Positions 35,685 to 46,272 of a DNA stretch of 64,000 nucleotides are shown piece after piece; position 1 is the first letter of the stretch, and each line of letters opens with the position of its first letter. The notes under the pieces are model-generated. The model was not told where the DNA came from. It searched no databases and worked only from the letters and a program-made list of their open reading frames with translations. A program made the translations under genes and the position numbers. Source of the DNA: Tetraselmis striata (taxonomy: Eukaryota > Chlorophyta > Chlorodendrophyceae > Chlorodendrales > Chlorodendraceae); NCBI GenBank assembly GCA_006384855.1, contig VCJN01000202.1:1-64000 (forward strand), in the 5' to 3' direction.

Positions 35685-37310
35685 TCATGAAGGAGGCACT
35701 GGGAAGGCCACCGCTGCGGAGTCCTGTTGGACTTGGAAGTGGCGGAGAGGGGCGATGTGTCCAAAGAAGAACCACGCGCCAGGAGAAGGAAGAACGTTGG
35801 GGTCGATGTAGTCCAGAACGACATCAGAGTTAGTGGCCCAACCGCCCTGGTAGCGGATGTGGGACAGTGGCGCTCCAATGGCGTTTGCTGCAGAGGCTGC
35901 GCCCTTGCGTAGACTGTGTGAAGTCCAGGAAGTGCCAGCAGGGGGGGCAGCGTTGACTAGGCTGACTGCTGTAGACAACCAGTCTGACATCGTAGTAGCA
36001 GTCCAAGGTTTCGACTGCTCAGCCACATTGACAGCCCAGAAGTTGGAGGTAGCCAAGCCAACAGTAACCAGGGGGACAGACTGGACGTTGTCGATGAAGT
36101 AGCGCAAGAGACGTGCCACTCGAGGGTGCTCGGACACTGGAAGGAGAAGTACGCGCAGGTCGTCAGGTCCCCGCCGGCCGGCGCGACCCTTCTCGCGGTA
36201 GATCTGCAAGGTGATGTTGTAGGTGTCGACATGCACATCTTGCACTCGACAGGAGACGCCAGTAAGGCCCCTGGCAAAGAACAGGAAGTTGACAACCGAG
36301 GCCAAGAGGGCTCGGTAGTCGAGGTGGGACTCTGGGTAAGGAGCAGACACAATTAGCTCGGTCTTTGAGACGAAGCGGTAAGCTACATCCGCAGGCAGAG
36401 GGACACGCAAAGGGGCAGCGTCCAGTCGACGCTGACGTAACATTAACCCACGTCTTGCCGAAGTGAGGTGTAGGCTGTCCTTGGCGATCGGGACGAGGTT
36501 GTGCAGCTCGAAGAAGGTGTTGATGGCAGACAGATAGGGCTGCAGCGACTTAGCTGCGATATGCCCTCGCTCCCCGATCCAGGCAACGTACCGAACAACA
36601 GTAGCAGTAGTCGCCTCTAGCGGGCTGATGTTCTCGGAGTCGTGGCAGAACTCAGCGAACTGAGCCAACCTGCCGGCGTAGCTCTTGAGGGTCTGAGCGC
36701 TGAGGGAGCTGGAGAGCAGGTCGAGCGTCCGCTGGCCTAGCTCGTCTGAGCCGAACGCGTCCTGTAGTCGGGATCGCAGTGACGCAGCCCACGGAGCGAT
36801 AGCTGCGGGCTCGTCGATTACGTAAGTGCGTCGTTTTACTGACAGAGTGCCACCGGGACGGCTACTGTTCGCAAAGTACTCGGCAGCAGCGGTTAGGTTC
36901 CCGGCGGTTGGCCGGTAGTTGCTGGACGGGTTTGCAGTAGCTTCAGTACGGGTTTGCGGGGCTAGGTTCAGGTAGGAGGGCCGCCCCGCGCGCCCTTCGC
37001 GCTCATAGCGCCTGTCCCGTGCGTAACGTACACGCGCGAAACTTGGTCGTTGCGAACCGGTTGTAACTCGTAGTGTAACAACCGACGAACGCAGAGATGG
37101 GGTTGTAAGAAAGGCGGATGGTTGAGCCGCCATGTGCAGGTGTGCGGATGGTTGAGCCGCACTCGGCTGTAGCTGTAAGAAGCGCCGCACCGAGGAAGGT
37201 CTAAATGAAGTCTGTAAGGTGGGGGGGTCAGGTCCTGACACAGGGCGCTCATCCCGTCGTTGAGCTGCAAGGGTGCGCCTTGCGGCGGTCACCGAAAGGT
37301 GGCCTCGCAA
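35685..37310 (-). CDS. Tyrosine recombinase (integrase) of the PAT-like element
   Basis: Frame open for 541 codons from a TTG at 37310; the first in-frame ATG is only at 37133, so translation may rely on reinitiation or frameshifting from gag. The N-terminal 150 residues are Ser/Pro/Arg-rich. A SAM-like core-binding region follows (LSAQTLKSYAGRLAQFAEFC, SLQPYLSAINTFFELH). The catalytic half has an Arg in FARGLTG, the HxxR box as TSHSLRKGAAS (near 35905-35935), the GGW turn and the nucleophile in VLDYIDP (near 35800-35823). These are the R-HxxR-Y residues of tyrosine recombinases that insert circular DNA in DIRS/PAT-type elements. All key residues appear present, so the enzyme could be active. 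Confidence 0.85.
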   Translation of the reverse strand: MRGHLSVTAARRTLAAQRRDERPVSGPDPPTLQTSFRPSSVRRFLQLQPSAAQPSAHLHMAAQPSAFLTTPSLRSSVVTLRVTTGSQRPSFARVRYARDRRYEREGRAGRPSYLNLAPQTRTEATANPSSNYRPTAGNLTAAAEYFANSSRPGGTLSVKRRTYVIDEPAAIAPWAASLRSRLQDAFGSDELGQRTLDLLSSSLSAQTLKSYAGRLAQFAEFCHDSENISPLEATTATVVRYVAWIGERGHIAAKSLQPYLSAINTFFELHNLVPIAKDSLHLTSARRGLMLRQRRLDAAPLRVPLPADVAYRFVSKTELIVSAPYPESHLDYRALLASVVNFLFFARGLTGVSCRVQDVHVDTYNITLQIYREKGRAGRRGPDDLRVLLLPVSEHPRVARLLRYFIDNVQSVPLVTVGLATSNFWAVNVAEQSKPWTATTMSDWLSTAVSLVNAAPPAGTSWTSHSLRKGAASAANAIGAPLSHIRYQGGWATNSDVVLDYIDPNVLPSPGAWFFFGHIAPLRHFQVQQDSAAVAFPVPPS

Positions 37311-37346
37311 GGCTCCTGCAGCTCCGACGAACGGCGCCCCACACCG

Positions 37347-38222
37347 TCACTCGTGCTCACCTTCGCGGCCACGTCCACGTCCGCCGCCACGTCCTCGCCC
37401 ACGCCCGCGACCTGCAGCTGCAGCCGCCACTCGAGAAGTAGCGGTCGCCTTGGCGCTGCTGGCAACGGTCGCCTCGAAAACACGACGCTCGTAGTCCCGC
37501 ATGAGGTCCCCAAAGATCGCGGAACCCAGATGCTCCGAAGCAGGCTGAAAATGCTGAGCTCGCAGCACATCCAGAACACCTTGGTCACCGTGCACACGCT
37601 TGATCTCATTGAGCTTCCGTAGGAAGGCCAAACGAAACCGAAACGCCTTGTCGATGGCCTCGGCGTGGTTCCGGGCTCTCGCGAGGTAGGGGGTGAAGTC
37701 CTGGTTGCTGGAAGGGACGTAGGGCAGTAGCTCGTCGAGCGCCACGAAAAGGGCGGCCATGTGGGCCCCGAAACACGACATCCACAAGTACTCCTCATGG
37801 GCCGGCAGACGCCGGTCATCCTGCTTGAGGTACTCGTTCGTTAGGTCGGTGCTCAAAGGGAAAAGTCCAGGCACTCGGCTGACCGGTCGAACGGCCTCGT
37901 AACCAGACTCTGCTCTCTGCAGTAGCTCTGGCACCGCGAGGTAATCATCCTCGGCACTCACGGATTTTGCTCCGACACGGCCGCTCTGGGCTAGCTCTAG
38001 CAAGTCGGGGCGCTCTGCGGCTCCCCCGCTGCCTGTCGGCTGTCTCGCGAAGCGCTGCCCTGAGCCGGAGCCATGTGCCCCTTCTCCATCAACAACGCGA
38101 TCACGAGCCGTCAATTGTGCCACAGCTGTAGCCAGCTCTCGCAGTAATGAAGACTGGGCCCTCATATCTGCGTCCAGCGACTGCAGCGTCGGCTCAGCGA
38201 CGGGTTCTTCTCCATCTGACAT
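37347..38222 (-). CDS. Gag-like ORF of the PAT-like element (291 aa)
   Basis: First ATG at 38222 (ACTATGTCAG). The N-terminus is acidic with a possible short coiled segment (LLRELATAVAQLTARD). The middle is globular and helix-rich (HEEYLWMSCFGAHMAALFVA, KAFRFRLAFLRKLNEIKR, SAIFGDLMRDYERRVFEATV). The C-terminus is an [16 protein letters not shown] tail suited to nucleic-acid binding. No zinc knuckle is present. Position just upstream of the recombinase ORF and the Arg-Gly tail match the gag ORF of DIRS-order elements; I infer capsid/nucleocapsid function from that. The frame is intact. Confidence 0.7.
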   Translation of the reverse strand: MSDGEEPVAEPTLQSLDADMRAQSSLLRELATAVAQLTARDRVVDGEGAHGSGSGQRFARQPTGSGGAAERPDLLELAQSGRVGAKSVSAEDDYLAVPELLQRAESGYEAVRPVSRVPGLFPLSTDLTNEYLKQDDRRLPAHEEYLWMSCFGAHMAALFVALDELLPYVPSSNQDFTPYLARARNHAEAIDKAFRFRLAFLRKLNEIKRVHGDQGVLDVLRAQHFQPASEHLGSAIFGDLMRDYERRVFEATVASSAKATATSRVAAAAAGRGRGRGRGGGRGRGREGEHE

Positions 38223-38335
38223 AGTAACGCACGGACGTACGGACGAGAATATCACACTCGGGTGGCGAGCCGGGTGTGGTCTTGAACAACCTGGGGTGAC
38301 CTTGCTCGCAACGGGTTACGAGACAGTTTTTACAT

Positions 38336-38522
38336 CGCTGCGTGGAACGCAGCGAAAACTGGAAGATGGCAGGCTCAGCTGTTCTGGCTGCTTTTATGTC
38401 TACTCGTGCTGCACCCAACAAGGGCGCAACAACAGTTACTAGTTCCCGTACCACTGCGCAGCACTTGTAGCTGAAAAGCGGTTAGGTCAAGGATGGAAAC
38501 CCCATAAACTAGTTTAGATCAT
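38336..38522 (-). repeat. Split direct repeat A1 (187 bp)
   Basis: Upstream terminal copy of the 187-bp repeat of the PAT-like element. It lies about 115 bp upstream of the gag-like ATG and so probably contains the element's promoter or leader. Confidence 0.95.
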
Positions 38523-39300
38523 AATCAGCATTTAAGTATGATTTTCATTTATTCACGCGACGCGACGGGATAGATAGACCAGTAGCGGCCTAGTGCACCT
38601 AGTGCACCCAGTGCGACCGCCAATAGTGAAAATAAAATATATGGAATAAAGCACCTCCGCGCGCTCGAAGTACAGGAGGATGAAGGAGTATAAATTGACG
38701 ACTGTATGGTGTTGTTTGGTTAATATATAATACAGGGATGGACGACTGTCGGGCAGCAAGGCGGCAACCGAACTTGTAGTACTGGTACGAGTACTGGGGC
38801 TCTGTTTAGGGCTGTACGTTTTTTAAAAACCCTTGAAAAAAGTACGAGTAGTAGTAGCGCTAGCGCTCTGCACCAACTCTTTCTAATACAGTACCGTACC
38901 GTACCGTACGCGGTACTGCTGGTGTAGTCAGAGCCCCGCGCCGCTGCTGTGCTGTCGTTACTGCTGGTGGTGTACCTCTGTACCATGGGGACGACGGAAG
39001 AGGGTGCCCGCGGCGCGTGGCTTGATTGTGGCGCACAATGACACACGGTAGTGGGGACTTGCCACCCGCCCTGTATTTGCGCCTTCATAACCCCCACCCA
39101 GCCCCGTGAAACCGTAGTCGACCCTCCGACCACGCACCACTTTCGTCATCCACGCTGATTATATATACGGCCGCCACTAACCAGTAGGCAACCAACCTTC
39201 CTACGGCATCGGCTAATCCCTGCACCTCTCCCACAGCACGACCGACCGTGCTTCCTCTGCGTCGACACCGCCGCTTCCCCTATCTTCTTGAACAACCCGC
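38523..39300. other. Intergenic; TATA-like site upstream of small ORF
   Basis: AT-rich sequence to about 38900 is followed by ordinary sequence with no coding frame. ATTATATATACGG at about 39158-39170 is a plausible TATA element, 135 bp upstream of the ATG at 39305. Confidence 0.4.
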
Positions 39301-39304
39301 CGAA

Positions 39305-39550
39305 ATGGTCTGCCCAATGTGTATCACTGCCGCCATTGCGTCTCAGGCGCCAACCATCGCTGCCGCGCTCGGTGTTGGCACTGCGGCGAAGGCCGTGAGC
39401 GACATGCAGCCCAAGAGGAGACCCCGCGACCGCTCAGACAGCCCGTCCTCCGACACCTTGCCGGCCATTATGGATCGCGGAGTCACGAAGGCGTGCTGCA
39501 GCAAGCCGCCCCCCCGATCATCCTGGCTGTCACTGTCGCGCAGCCAGTAA
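39305..39550 (+). CDS. Short protein (81 aa) starting MVCPMCITAAI, unknown
   Basis: ATG at 39305 in GAAATGG context, 81 codons to TAA at 39550. The first 30 residues hold CPMC and a hydrophobic Ala/Ile-rich segment (TAAIASQAPTIAAALGVGTA) that could be a small membrane helix. A basic/polar tail follows (QPKRRPRDRSDSPSSD). The last third lies inside the tandemly duplicated block that begins at about 39475, so the original C-terminus may have been replaced or the end may be spurious. The second duplication unit lacks the start. Similar short CPxC-plus-hydrophobic proteins exist in algae as far as I recall; function unknown. Confidence 0.4.
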   Translation: MVCPMCITAAIASQAPTIAAALGVGTAAKAVSDMQPKRRPRDRSDSPSSDTLPAIMDRGVTKACCSKPPPRSSWLSLSRSQ

Positions 39551-40966
39551 GGGGACGTAGCCAAGCAAGCACGACTGCTGAGCGCAATCATTTCCAAAGG
39601 AGAATCTTCTGCGATCGAAGGCGCTCGGGATTTATCGGCCGTCCGCCCGCAGGCACCGTGTGAATTCCGCACCAACTTCTTCCCGGCATAGCTATAAAGC
39701 CGTGCTCCCGGCGCACCCGCAGCATGCGCCGTGGGTGTGGTCACACATTGGCACACAGGGCATATTGTACAATTGTAACCAAGAGTTTAGGAACGATATA
39801 TGTCCATCGCCCCTTATTGTCTTGGAGTCGATATCATAAGCCTGCTACATCGAGCCCATGCGGCTACCTCAGAGCCGTTACCCTTCTGCAGTGAAGGGAA
39901 GCATCCCAACAGTACAGATATTTTTTCCCTGGCCTCCTGGTCGACCTTTGTTTCAGGCTACTTATGTCTCTTTTGCTGGCAACCTTTCACAGTTGCTGTT
40001 AGTTCTGTTTGTAGTGCGCATTTGTTAAAGCCCAGATGTAATTAAACAGATATTTCGACAGCGCAATAAAACGAAACTGGGGGGCGAAAAAGACCAAATA
40101 ATATTGCATTTTGTGAACCAGTCGCATATATGGCGGTCGCAACTCCCAACGGATAGCGGCTATGCGTACGGCATCGATTCGTCCTAAGAATCACTTGTTG
40201 TCTTGCCCGACGACATGCCTAGACGCCGGGACTGCCCGTACATGGTAGCGCTGACACTTCTCTGCAGCTGCAGGCATCACTCGTGTCCGACTGTCCGTTC
40301 GATCGCGGCGGGATGCGTGTTTTCGACTTTTTCCTCTCCATAAGCGGGACTACAGGACTGGGAGCAGTACCTAGCTGTAGTGAAACTCTTTTCGTCGCAT
40401 GTCCTCGCGCGTATAGTACTGATAGTGGCTATTTCAAAGCAAACCAGGGTTCTACCGTACAACTAGTGTCAGCGCGAGCCCTGATAAAAATAGATATGTA
40501 TATGATGGTATATTACATCTCAGGGATCTTCGCTACCCGTAAGAAGAGGTAAGGCCAGTGAGAATTTATCCCATGTTTTACGCCCCCCCCCCCCCCCCCC
40601 CCCCCCCCCGCCCCCCTCCGCGCACCCCCCCCTCCCCCTCCCCTCCGAATTGAAATCCCCCCCCCCCCCCCCTCAAGTTGTTGCTAGCTAGCTATTTATG
40701 CATGAAGTAATCAAGTACTGTTAGAGAGAGACTAGCTGCCCCAATTGCCTCCCCATGGGGCAGCAACAAGGTCCTATCGATGCATGCGAGCATGTGCACC
40801 AAAAAGAGCAATATCATAGTTCCGACCGATTCAGTGGATGTAATTAATTCCAACTCCCCCTTGGCAAAATCTTGCGGATACGCGGTCAATGTCCAATTGC
40901 ACCCCCCATCCACTATCCACTATCCATTGCCCACCTAATTTCAATCATAAGCGAGGTACGGCGTTG
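39475..40966. repeat. Tandem segmental duplication, unit 1
   Basis: Starts at TCGCGGAGTCACGAAGGCG and ends near GAGGTACGGCGTTGG. Aligns by eye with 41043-42587 over nearly its whole length, with substitutions and indels. It differs by a family 2 retro-insertion (39926-40048) that unit 2 lacks. It ends in two poly-C runs (40583-40609 and about 40657-40672). Confidence 0.85.
39926..40048 (+). mobile_element. Family 2 retro-insertion inside duplication unit 1
   Basis: ACAGATATTT precedes and follows the insert (about 39916-39925 and 40049-40058). Unit 2 has the uninterrupted empty site at about 41477-41490. The insert ends in AGCCCAGATGTAATTAA and matches the 3' parts of the copies at 3574-3832 and 63904-63968. 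Confidence 0.85.
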
Positions 40967-41820
40967 GGTGTCACTGTCGCGCAGCAAGTAGGGGGACGTA
41001 GCAAAGCAAGCACTGCTAAGCGAAATCATTTTCGAAAGAGATTCGCGGAGTCACGAAGGCGGGCTGCAGCAAGCCGCCCCCCCGATCATCCTGGCTGTCA
41101 CTGTCGCGCAACAAGTAGGGGGACGTAGCAGAGCAAGCACTGCTAAGCGAAATCATTTTCGAAAGAGATTCTTCTGCGATCGAAGGCGCTCGGGGTTTAT
41201 CGGCCGTCCGCCCGCAGGCACCTTTTTAATTCCGCGCCAATTTCTTCCCGGCATAGCTACAAAGCCGTGCTCCCGGCGCACCCGCAGCATGCCATGTGGG
41301 TGTGGTCACACATTGGCACACTGGGCATATTGTACAATTGTAACCAAGAGTTTACGAACGATAACCATCGCCCCTTACTGTCTTGGAGTCATATCATAAG
41401 CCTACTATACATCGAGCCCATGCGGCTACCTCGACGTCATTTTCCTTCTGCAGTGAAGGGAAGCATCCCAACAGGAGTACAAATATTTCGACAGCGCAAC
41501 ATTATAACTAAACCGGGGACGAAAAAGACCAAATAATATTGCATTTTGTGAACAAGTCGCATATATGGCCGTCGCAATAAATCCCAACGGATAGCAGCTA
41601 TACGCGCACGGCATCGTTTCGTCCTAAGAATCACTTGTTGTCTTGCCCGACGGCATGCCTGGACGCCGGGACTGCCAGTACAGGGCGGTGCTGACACGTC
41701 ATTGCAGCTGCGGGCATCACTCGTGTCTGACTGTCCCATGCCACAAGCAAGGTCGATCGCGGGATGCGTGTTTTCGACTTTTCGACTCCATCGGGACTAC
41801 ATGACTGGGAGCAGTACCTA

Positions 41821-41883
41821 TAGGTACTGGTGCGAATCACAAAAAGGGCGGTAACAAATCCACCTCCTGCTAAAAGTAGTGCT
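41821..41883 (-). mobile_element. Family 1 solo 3' end inside duplication unit 2
   Basis: Plus-strand text TACTGGTGCGAATCACAAAA followed by GGGCGGTAACAAATCCACC and AAAAGTAGTGCTA equals the minus-strand family 1 tail. The corresponding place in unit 1 (about 40371-40385) lacks it. Confidence 0.75.
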
Positions 41884-41969
41884 AAAACTCTTTTCGTCAT
41901 GCAGGCAACAGTACCTGTAGTTCATGTGCTCGCGCGTAAAATACCGATAGCGGCTATTTCAAAGCAAAC

Positions 41970-42063
41970 ATTGCTGTAGTGGACGTTTTCTATTTCCATT
42001 TCGGGTGGTTTCCTGATCGCCTTTCGCAGCTAGCTCATGACCTCATGTTAACTAAATATTTCA
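41970..42063 (+). mobile_element. Family 3 retro-insertion inside duplication unit 2
   Basis: The insert runs from ATTGCTGTAG through GGTGGTTTCCTGATCGCC to ATGTTAACTAA. TATTTCAAAGCAAAC lies before it and TATTTCAAATAAAGCAAAC after it, an imperfect target duplication. Unit 1 shows a single TATTTCAAAGCAAAC (about 40433-40447). Confidence 0.75.
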
Positions 42064-42734
42064 AATAAAGCAAACCAGGGTTCTACCGTACAAGTAGTAC
42101 CAGCGCGCCCTGATGAAATAAATATGTATATGATGGTATATGGTGTTATTTTAACGATCTTCGCTACCCCTAAGAAGAGGTAAGGCCAGTGAGAATTTAT
42201 ACCCTGTTTTACGGACGCCTCCCCCCCTCCCCCCCCCCCCCCCCCACCTCCTCTCCGAATTGAACACCCCCCCCCCCCCCCCACACACACACACCCCAAC
42301 AGTTTGTTGCTAGCTGGCTCATGTTATGCATTAAGTACTGTTAGAGAAAGACTGTCCCAATTGCCTCCCCAACATGGTGCAGGGACAAGGTCCTATCGAT
42401 GCATGCGAGCATGTGCACCAAGAAGATCAATATCATAGTTTCGACCGATTCAGGGGATGTAATTAATTCCAACTCCCCCTTAGCAACATCTTGCGGATAC
42501 GCGGTCAATGTCCAATTGCATCCCCCATCCACTATCCACTATCCATTGCCCACCTACTAAGTTTCAAGAGTGAGGTACGGCGTTGGCGGGTTTCATCAGC
42601 AATCAAAAATGCAGTCATTTATGGGCGAGGGTAGGAGAGGGCACCTCCTCGTCCAGATCGGTGGCGTCCTCATGTGACGGGTCCCCCTCTTGCCCTCTTG
42701 CTCCGGTTATGGTTCGGGCAGTGCCTCTCCAGAG

Positions 42735-44099
42735 TCAGCTAGGACGAGGGTAGTCTTGACTGCGGTAAGGCCACCAGAATTTGGCTTGCAGTGTCTTTTT
42801 TCCGTTCGAAAGTTTGCCATCACCATCTGCTCCGATGGTGACTTGTATGAGACTTGTGATCCTCCGATCCGCAGAAGCCACACATGCGGGTGATGAGCGA
42901 TGGTTTGCCACCACCGAGGTTGCCATTGCCGGACCTGCCTCCATGTCTAGTGCTACTGCCGAATTTGCCGACGCGAGCCAAAAATCCGCATGATGTGGCT
43001 GTCCTGTGGTCAAGGGGCTTGCCATGTTCAGTTGGATTGCTGGACTTCTCTGTCTGAAAGATGATTTCAGAGCAGATTTTCTCAGAGTCTTGCGGGCCAT
43101 GGGAGTCCATGTTATTCTCCGCAAGGACAATGGAGCGGGTCGTGGAAGCGGCTAGGGCAGAGACATCCATCAAACCCATGACTAGCCCCCCTCAGCATAT
43201 TGTCCCCCAGCTAGGCGGGGATGCCATTTACATAGCCGAGGTGGTCATTCATGTCTGAGATGAGTTTGCGTTTCGCTGAAACAAACTCCTCCACGCTGGT
43301 GCATGCGGGGTAGGTGCTTAGTCACCATGTCAGTGAGTAGCTTCACTATCTTAGGAAAGCCGGTGCGATCGAGCTTTTGATTAAGCTTATTCCATGCCAC
43401 ATCCCCCTTGTCGCCTGTTGTTTCGGATAGACAGCAATGTCAATGCAGAGAGGGCATCGGTGTGCTTTTGAGTGATCTGGAATTGCAAGTTGAATAAGTA
43501 CATCATCATGCGTGCAACCACATCTGGGTCATTGGGACCCGTCATGACCTGAGTGATGAGGGCAGGGGCTTTCATGCCAAGATAGAAACGAAAAGAGGCC
43601 TTCAAGTTTTTGAAGAGCTGCCCATTGACTAGCGTCGGCGTCTCCTGAAGCCAAACCATCCTAGTCACATCCGCTATGATCTGCCCCAGCCGCCTAGCTT
43701 GTGCGTTCGCCCACTTAACTTCGACTGGGCTTATGCTCTCCCGGCGTCGGTACCCGGTGGATATGCCCGAGTCCAAGGTGGTTGTCCAACATGGCGGCCT
43801 TCCCCGAACGCGCGCCGCCCTCTCGGTCGCAGCGCGAGAGGCGGGAGCTGATGTCTTTGCAACCATCTTTCAAATGCGCTCCGCTTCCCGCGGGCTTCTA
43901 GCCTATAGATATTGTTGAGCTCCATTCAGCATGAGTAGAGCTCGTCATACTGGCGGGACATCTATCCATGCATCTGCCAGCTGCGATAGGAGCTCGGTCA
44001 GGAGATGCGCGCTCTGTGAGTCGTCCCTCTCGCCAAATGTCCGACTTGGCGTTCGCCTCTGGCGAGCCGGTCCGGTCGTCCTCGGACATCGTGGGTGGG
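42735..44099 (-). pseudogene. Copia-like (UBN2-type) gag pseudogene
   Basis: Minus strand, starting at MSEDDRTGSPEANAKSDIW (ATG 44099). It shifts frame to about 43925 and again into the 43866-43387 segment, whose KNLKASFRFYLGMKAPALIT and MMYLFNLQFQITQKHTDALS resemble Copia Gag helices. It shifts again (DVAWNKLNQKLDRTGFPKIV, then EEFVSAKRKLISDMNDHLGY) with a stop near 43216. It finishes with CGFCGSEDHKSH, a zinc-knuckle-like CX2CX4H whose last Cys is Ser. At least three frame breaks make it dead. No integrase or RT follows, so it is an orphan fragment. Family assignment rests on pattern only. Confidence 0.55.
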
Positions 44100-44399
44100 C
44101 CGGTGATGAGGCAATACAAAAAGTGGTGAATACCAATCGTCGCGGTAGTGCCTACGGCGCGTTGAGAGCGGTTGGGTCGAGAGACCCACCACCTCCTTGC
44201 TCTGAAGCCTAAGAGATGGCCCTACGCTAAACTCGCCGTTATCCGAGACCTCCACCCAAGTGTGGGGCACAACCGGGATGCTAGGGCTGTCCCAACTGCC
44301 CCGGAGGGTATCCAGCTGTCTGCACCTCACCGTGAGATTGTTAGGGTTACCACCATAACCTACCTGCATACCTATACCCGCATTCATGTATACACCCAT

Positions 44400-46263
44400 A
44401 CTCATACTGTCCACTCACTTATATACTAGCACGCCTATATACATTTGTAGTCAAACTGCTCATCCGCTTGTACGCGTAGACTGCGCACGTGTTACACGTC
44501 ATGCCCTCGTGGGCTATTACGCTCTGAGGACTCTCTGATGACTCCAAGCATGGATTGCATATCCAAGCCTTATGCCTGCGCCGCATGCGACCGACTGCCA
44601 AGCCGATAGTTGTATAAAGCCGTGTACACCCCGGTACACTGTGACAATTCCTTTGCTGCAAACCTTTCTCCTTGCCTGAAATGAAGCCTCTCGCCTAAAG
44701 CTTACATTGGTTTCGTTCGAGCTATGGTTAAAGATCCTCGCCGCGCTTCCACCGCGTATGACCGGTCAACCCCCCCCCCCCCCCCCCCCCCCCACATGCC
44801 ATTATGAACGACCAGCCTACCACTGCCGCCGCCGCCGCCGCTAACCATCGCAGTACAGATTGACACCGCCCGGTGGCCCGTGTAATCCGGGCCAAGCTGG
44901 CCAAACCCCCGACCCGCGCCCTAGCTACGGACATCATCCATGCATCGCCAACGTACGGCACTTCGCCCCCCCCGCCCCCCCCCCCCCCCCCCAACCCGCC
45001 CCCGGACACACGCTCCCTCAGCCGCCATGCATCCCACCGCCACTAACCCTCAGCCAATAACCGTATATGCCGGCATATGCGATGGATGTCGCCAAACGGG
45101 CAACTTCAGCAAGAAAGGCACGTCGACGCTCCGTAATGCTTCGTAATGCTCCGGTACCTGCATCGTGCAACGCTCGCAACGCTCCGTAATGCTCATGTAC
45201 CTGTGTCCCACTCCGGTACCTATGTGCTTCTGACTCGTGCAGCTGACCTAAGGGGAGAACGTTGACAAGACGCTTTGGGCCGATTCGTGGATGTGACTCG
45301 AGTGATCGAGTCAAGGTGGGTGGGTGGGGCTCGCACAGAATTAGTCGCCATGAGTGGAGAGATTTGCCGAGTCCTAAGTGATCGAGGACTGCCTCATCCT
45401 CACTATGACGTGAGGGCAACCATAATCTATAGAGCGCGGAATATGACGTCGGCTCTTGTGTGTGCGTGAGTGCAGAGGCGGAGGGTGAGGCGATGCGTTG
45501 ATGGAAATAACGAAGTGATTAACTGATTACAAGTATTGAGGCGCTCCGCAATATGCGTGCCCCTGGCTCCGAGCTCCGAGCTCCACTACTGCGTGCCCCG
45601 AGCTCAGCAGGCGGGAACATTGCGCTTATGAGGCTCATATGTGCGATGAGCGCATACTTATCTAGAATATTAATAGCTAGTATATTTGTAAGCGATCTAA
45701 TCAGTGGTACTAGTATAGCGGCATTGCTAATCTACCATCAACGGACCTATCTACTAGCGACGCAGCAACCGCGCATCAATCCATCAAATAAATTATCTAG
45801 GTGATAATTTTAACCTGAATAGAGCACCAATAGCAAACATGCTGCCCGGATGCCGCCAATTAACACATACATTGTAATGGTAGCTTAAAAGCCTTTAGCG
45901 ACTTAGGCAGGGTAAGAGATCATGGTAAATCGCGTTATATGTTGTTTCATATCTACATACTGCCAATGTGTCGCCATTATGCCTCAACGTGACTTGCACA
46001 TCATTTACTCACCGCGCAAGTGATAGCCGCGGAATGCCGAAGTGCATGCAACTTCAGGACGGATTGCGCTGAATTCCGTTTAGGCTCTTGGTCTGAAATG
46101 TATTTAGACTAAAGTTCAGACCGAATATAATTCAGTTGAACTCAGCATGTAGTCCCCGAATCAATTCACTTCAGCCTGACCTGAAGTATCAGAATCCGAC
46201 TTCAGCGCAGCCCTGGGCCATGGCTTGGTTCTTACTGTCGCGTCGGCACGCGTATTCCGAATT
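44400..46263. other. No gene recognised
   Basis: Contains a 24-nt poly-C run (44770-44793), a second at about 44975-44992 and several GCTCCGTAATGCT-type short repeats (about 45129-45195). From about 45640 the sequence becomes AT-richer. No frame is convincing. Confidence 0.5.
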
Positions 46264-46272
46264 GTTAGTACG

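Larger units (their letters stand above)
35298..38522 (-). mobile_element. PAT/TOC-like tyrosine-recombinase element with split direct repeats, lacking RT
   Basis: In sense (minus) order: A1 (38522-38336), gag-like ORF, recombinase ORF, B1 (about 35631-35604), A2 (35604-35418), B2 (about 35325-35298). A1 and A2 are 187 bp and identical by eye, so insertion or conversion is recent. B1 and B2 share about 28 bp (ATTTCAAAGTTGAGTCTGG, one mismatch). A1-body-B1-A2-B2 is the split-direct-repeat layout of PAT-like DIRS-order elements; TOC1 of Chlamydomonas is an established relative in structure. Only 36 nt separate the two ORFs, leaving no room for the RT/RNase H that DIRS-order elements need. It may depend on a partner, or be a distinct Gag+YR type. 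Confidence 0.85.
41043..42587. repeat. Tandem segmental duplication, unit 2
   Basis: Second copy of the 39475-40966 block, preceded by a third partial repeat (about 40967-41050, GTCACTGTCGCGCAGCAAGTAG onward). It carries two insertions absent from unit 1: family 1 at 41821-41883 and family 3 at 41970-42063. Confidence 0.85.
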
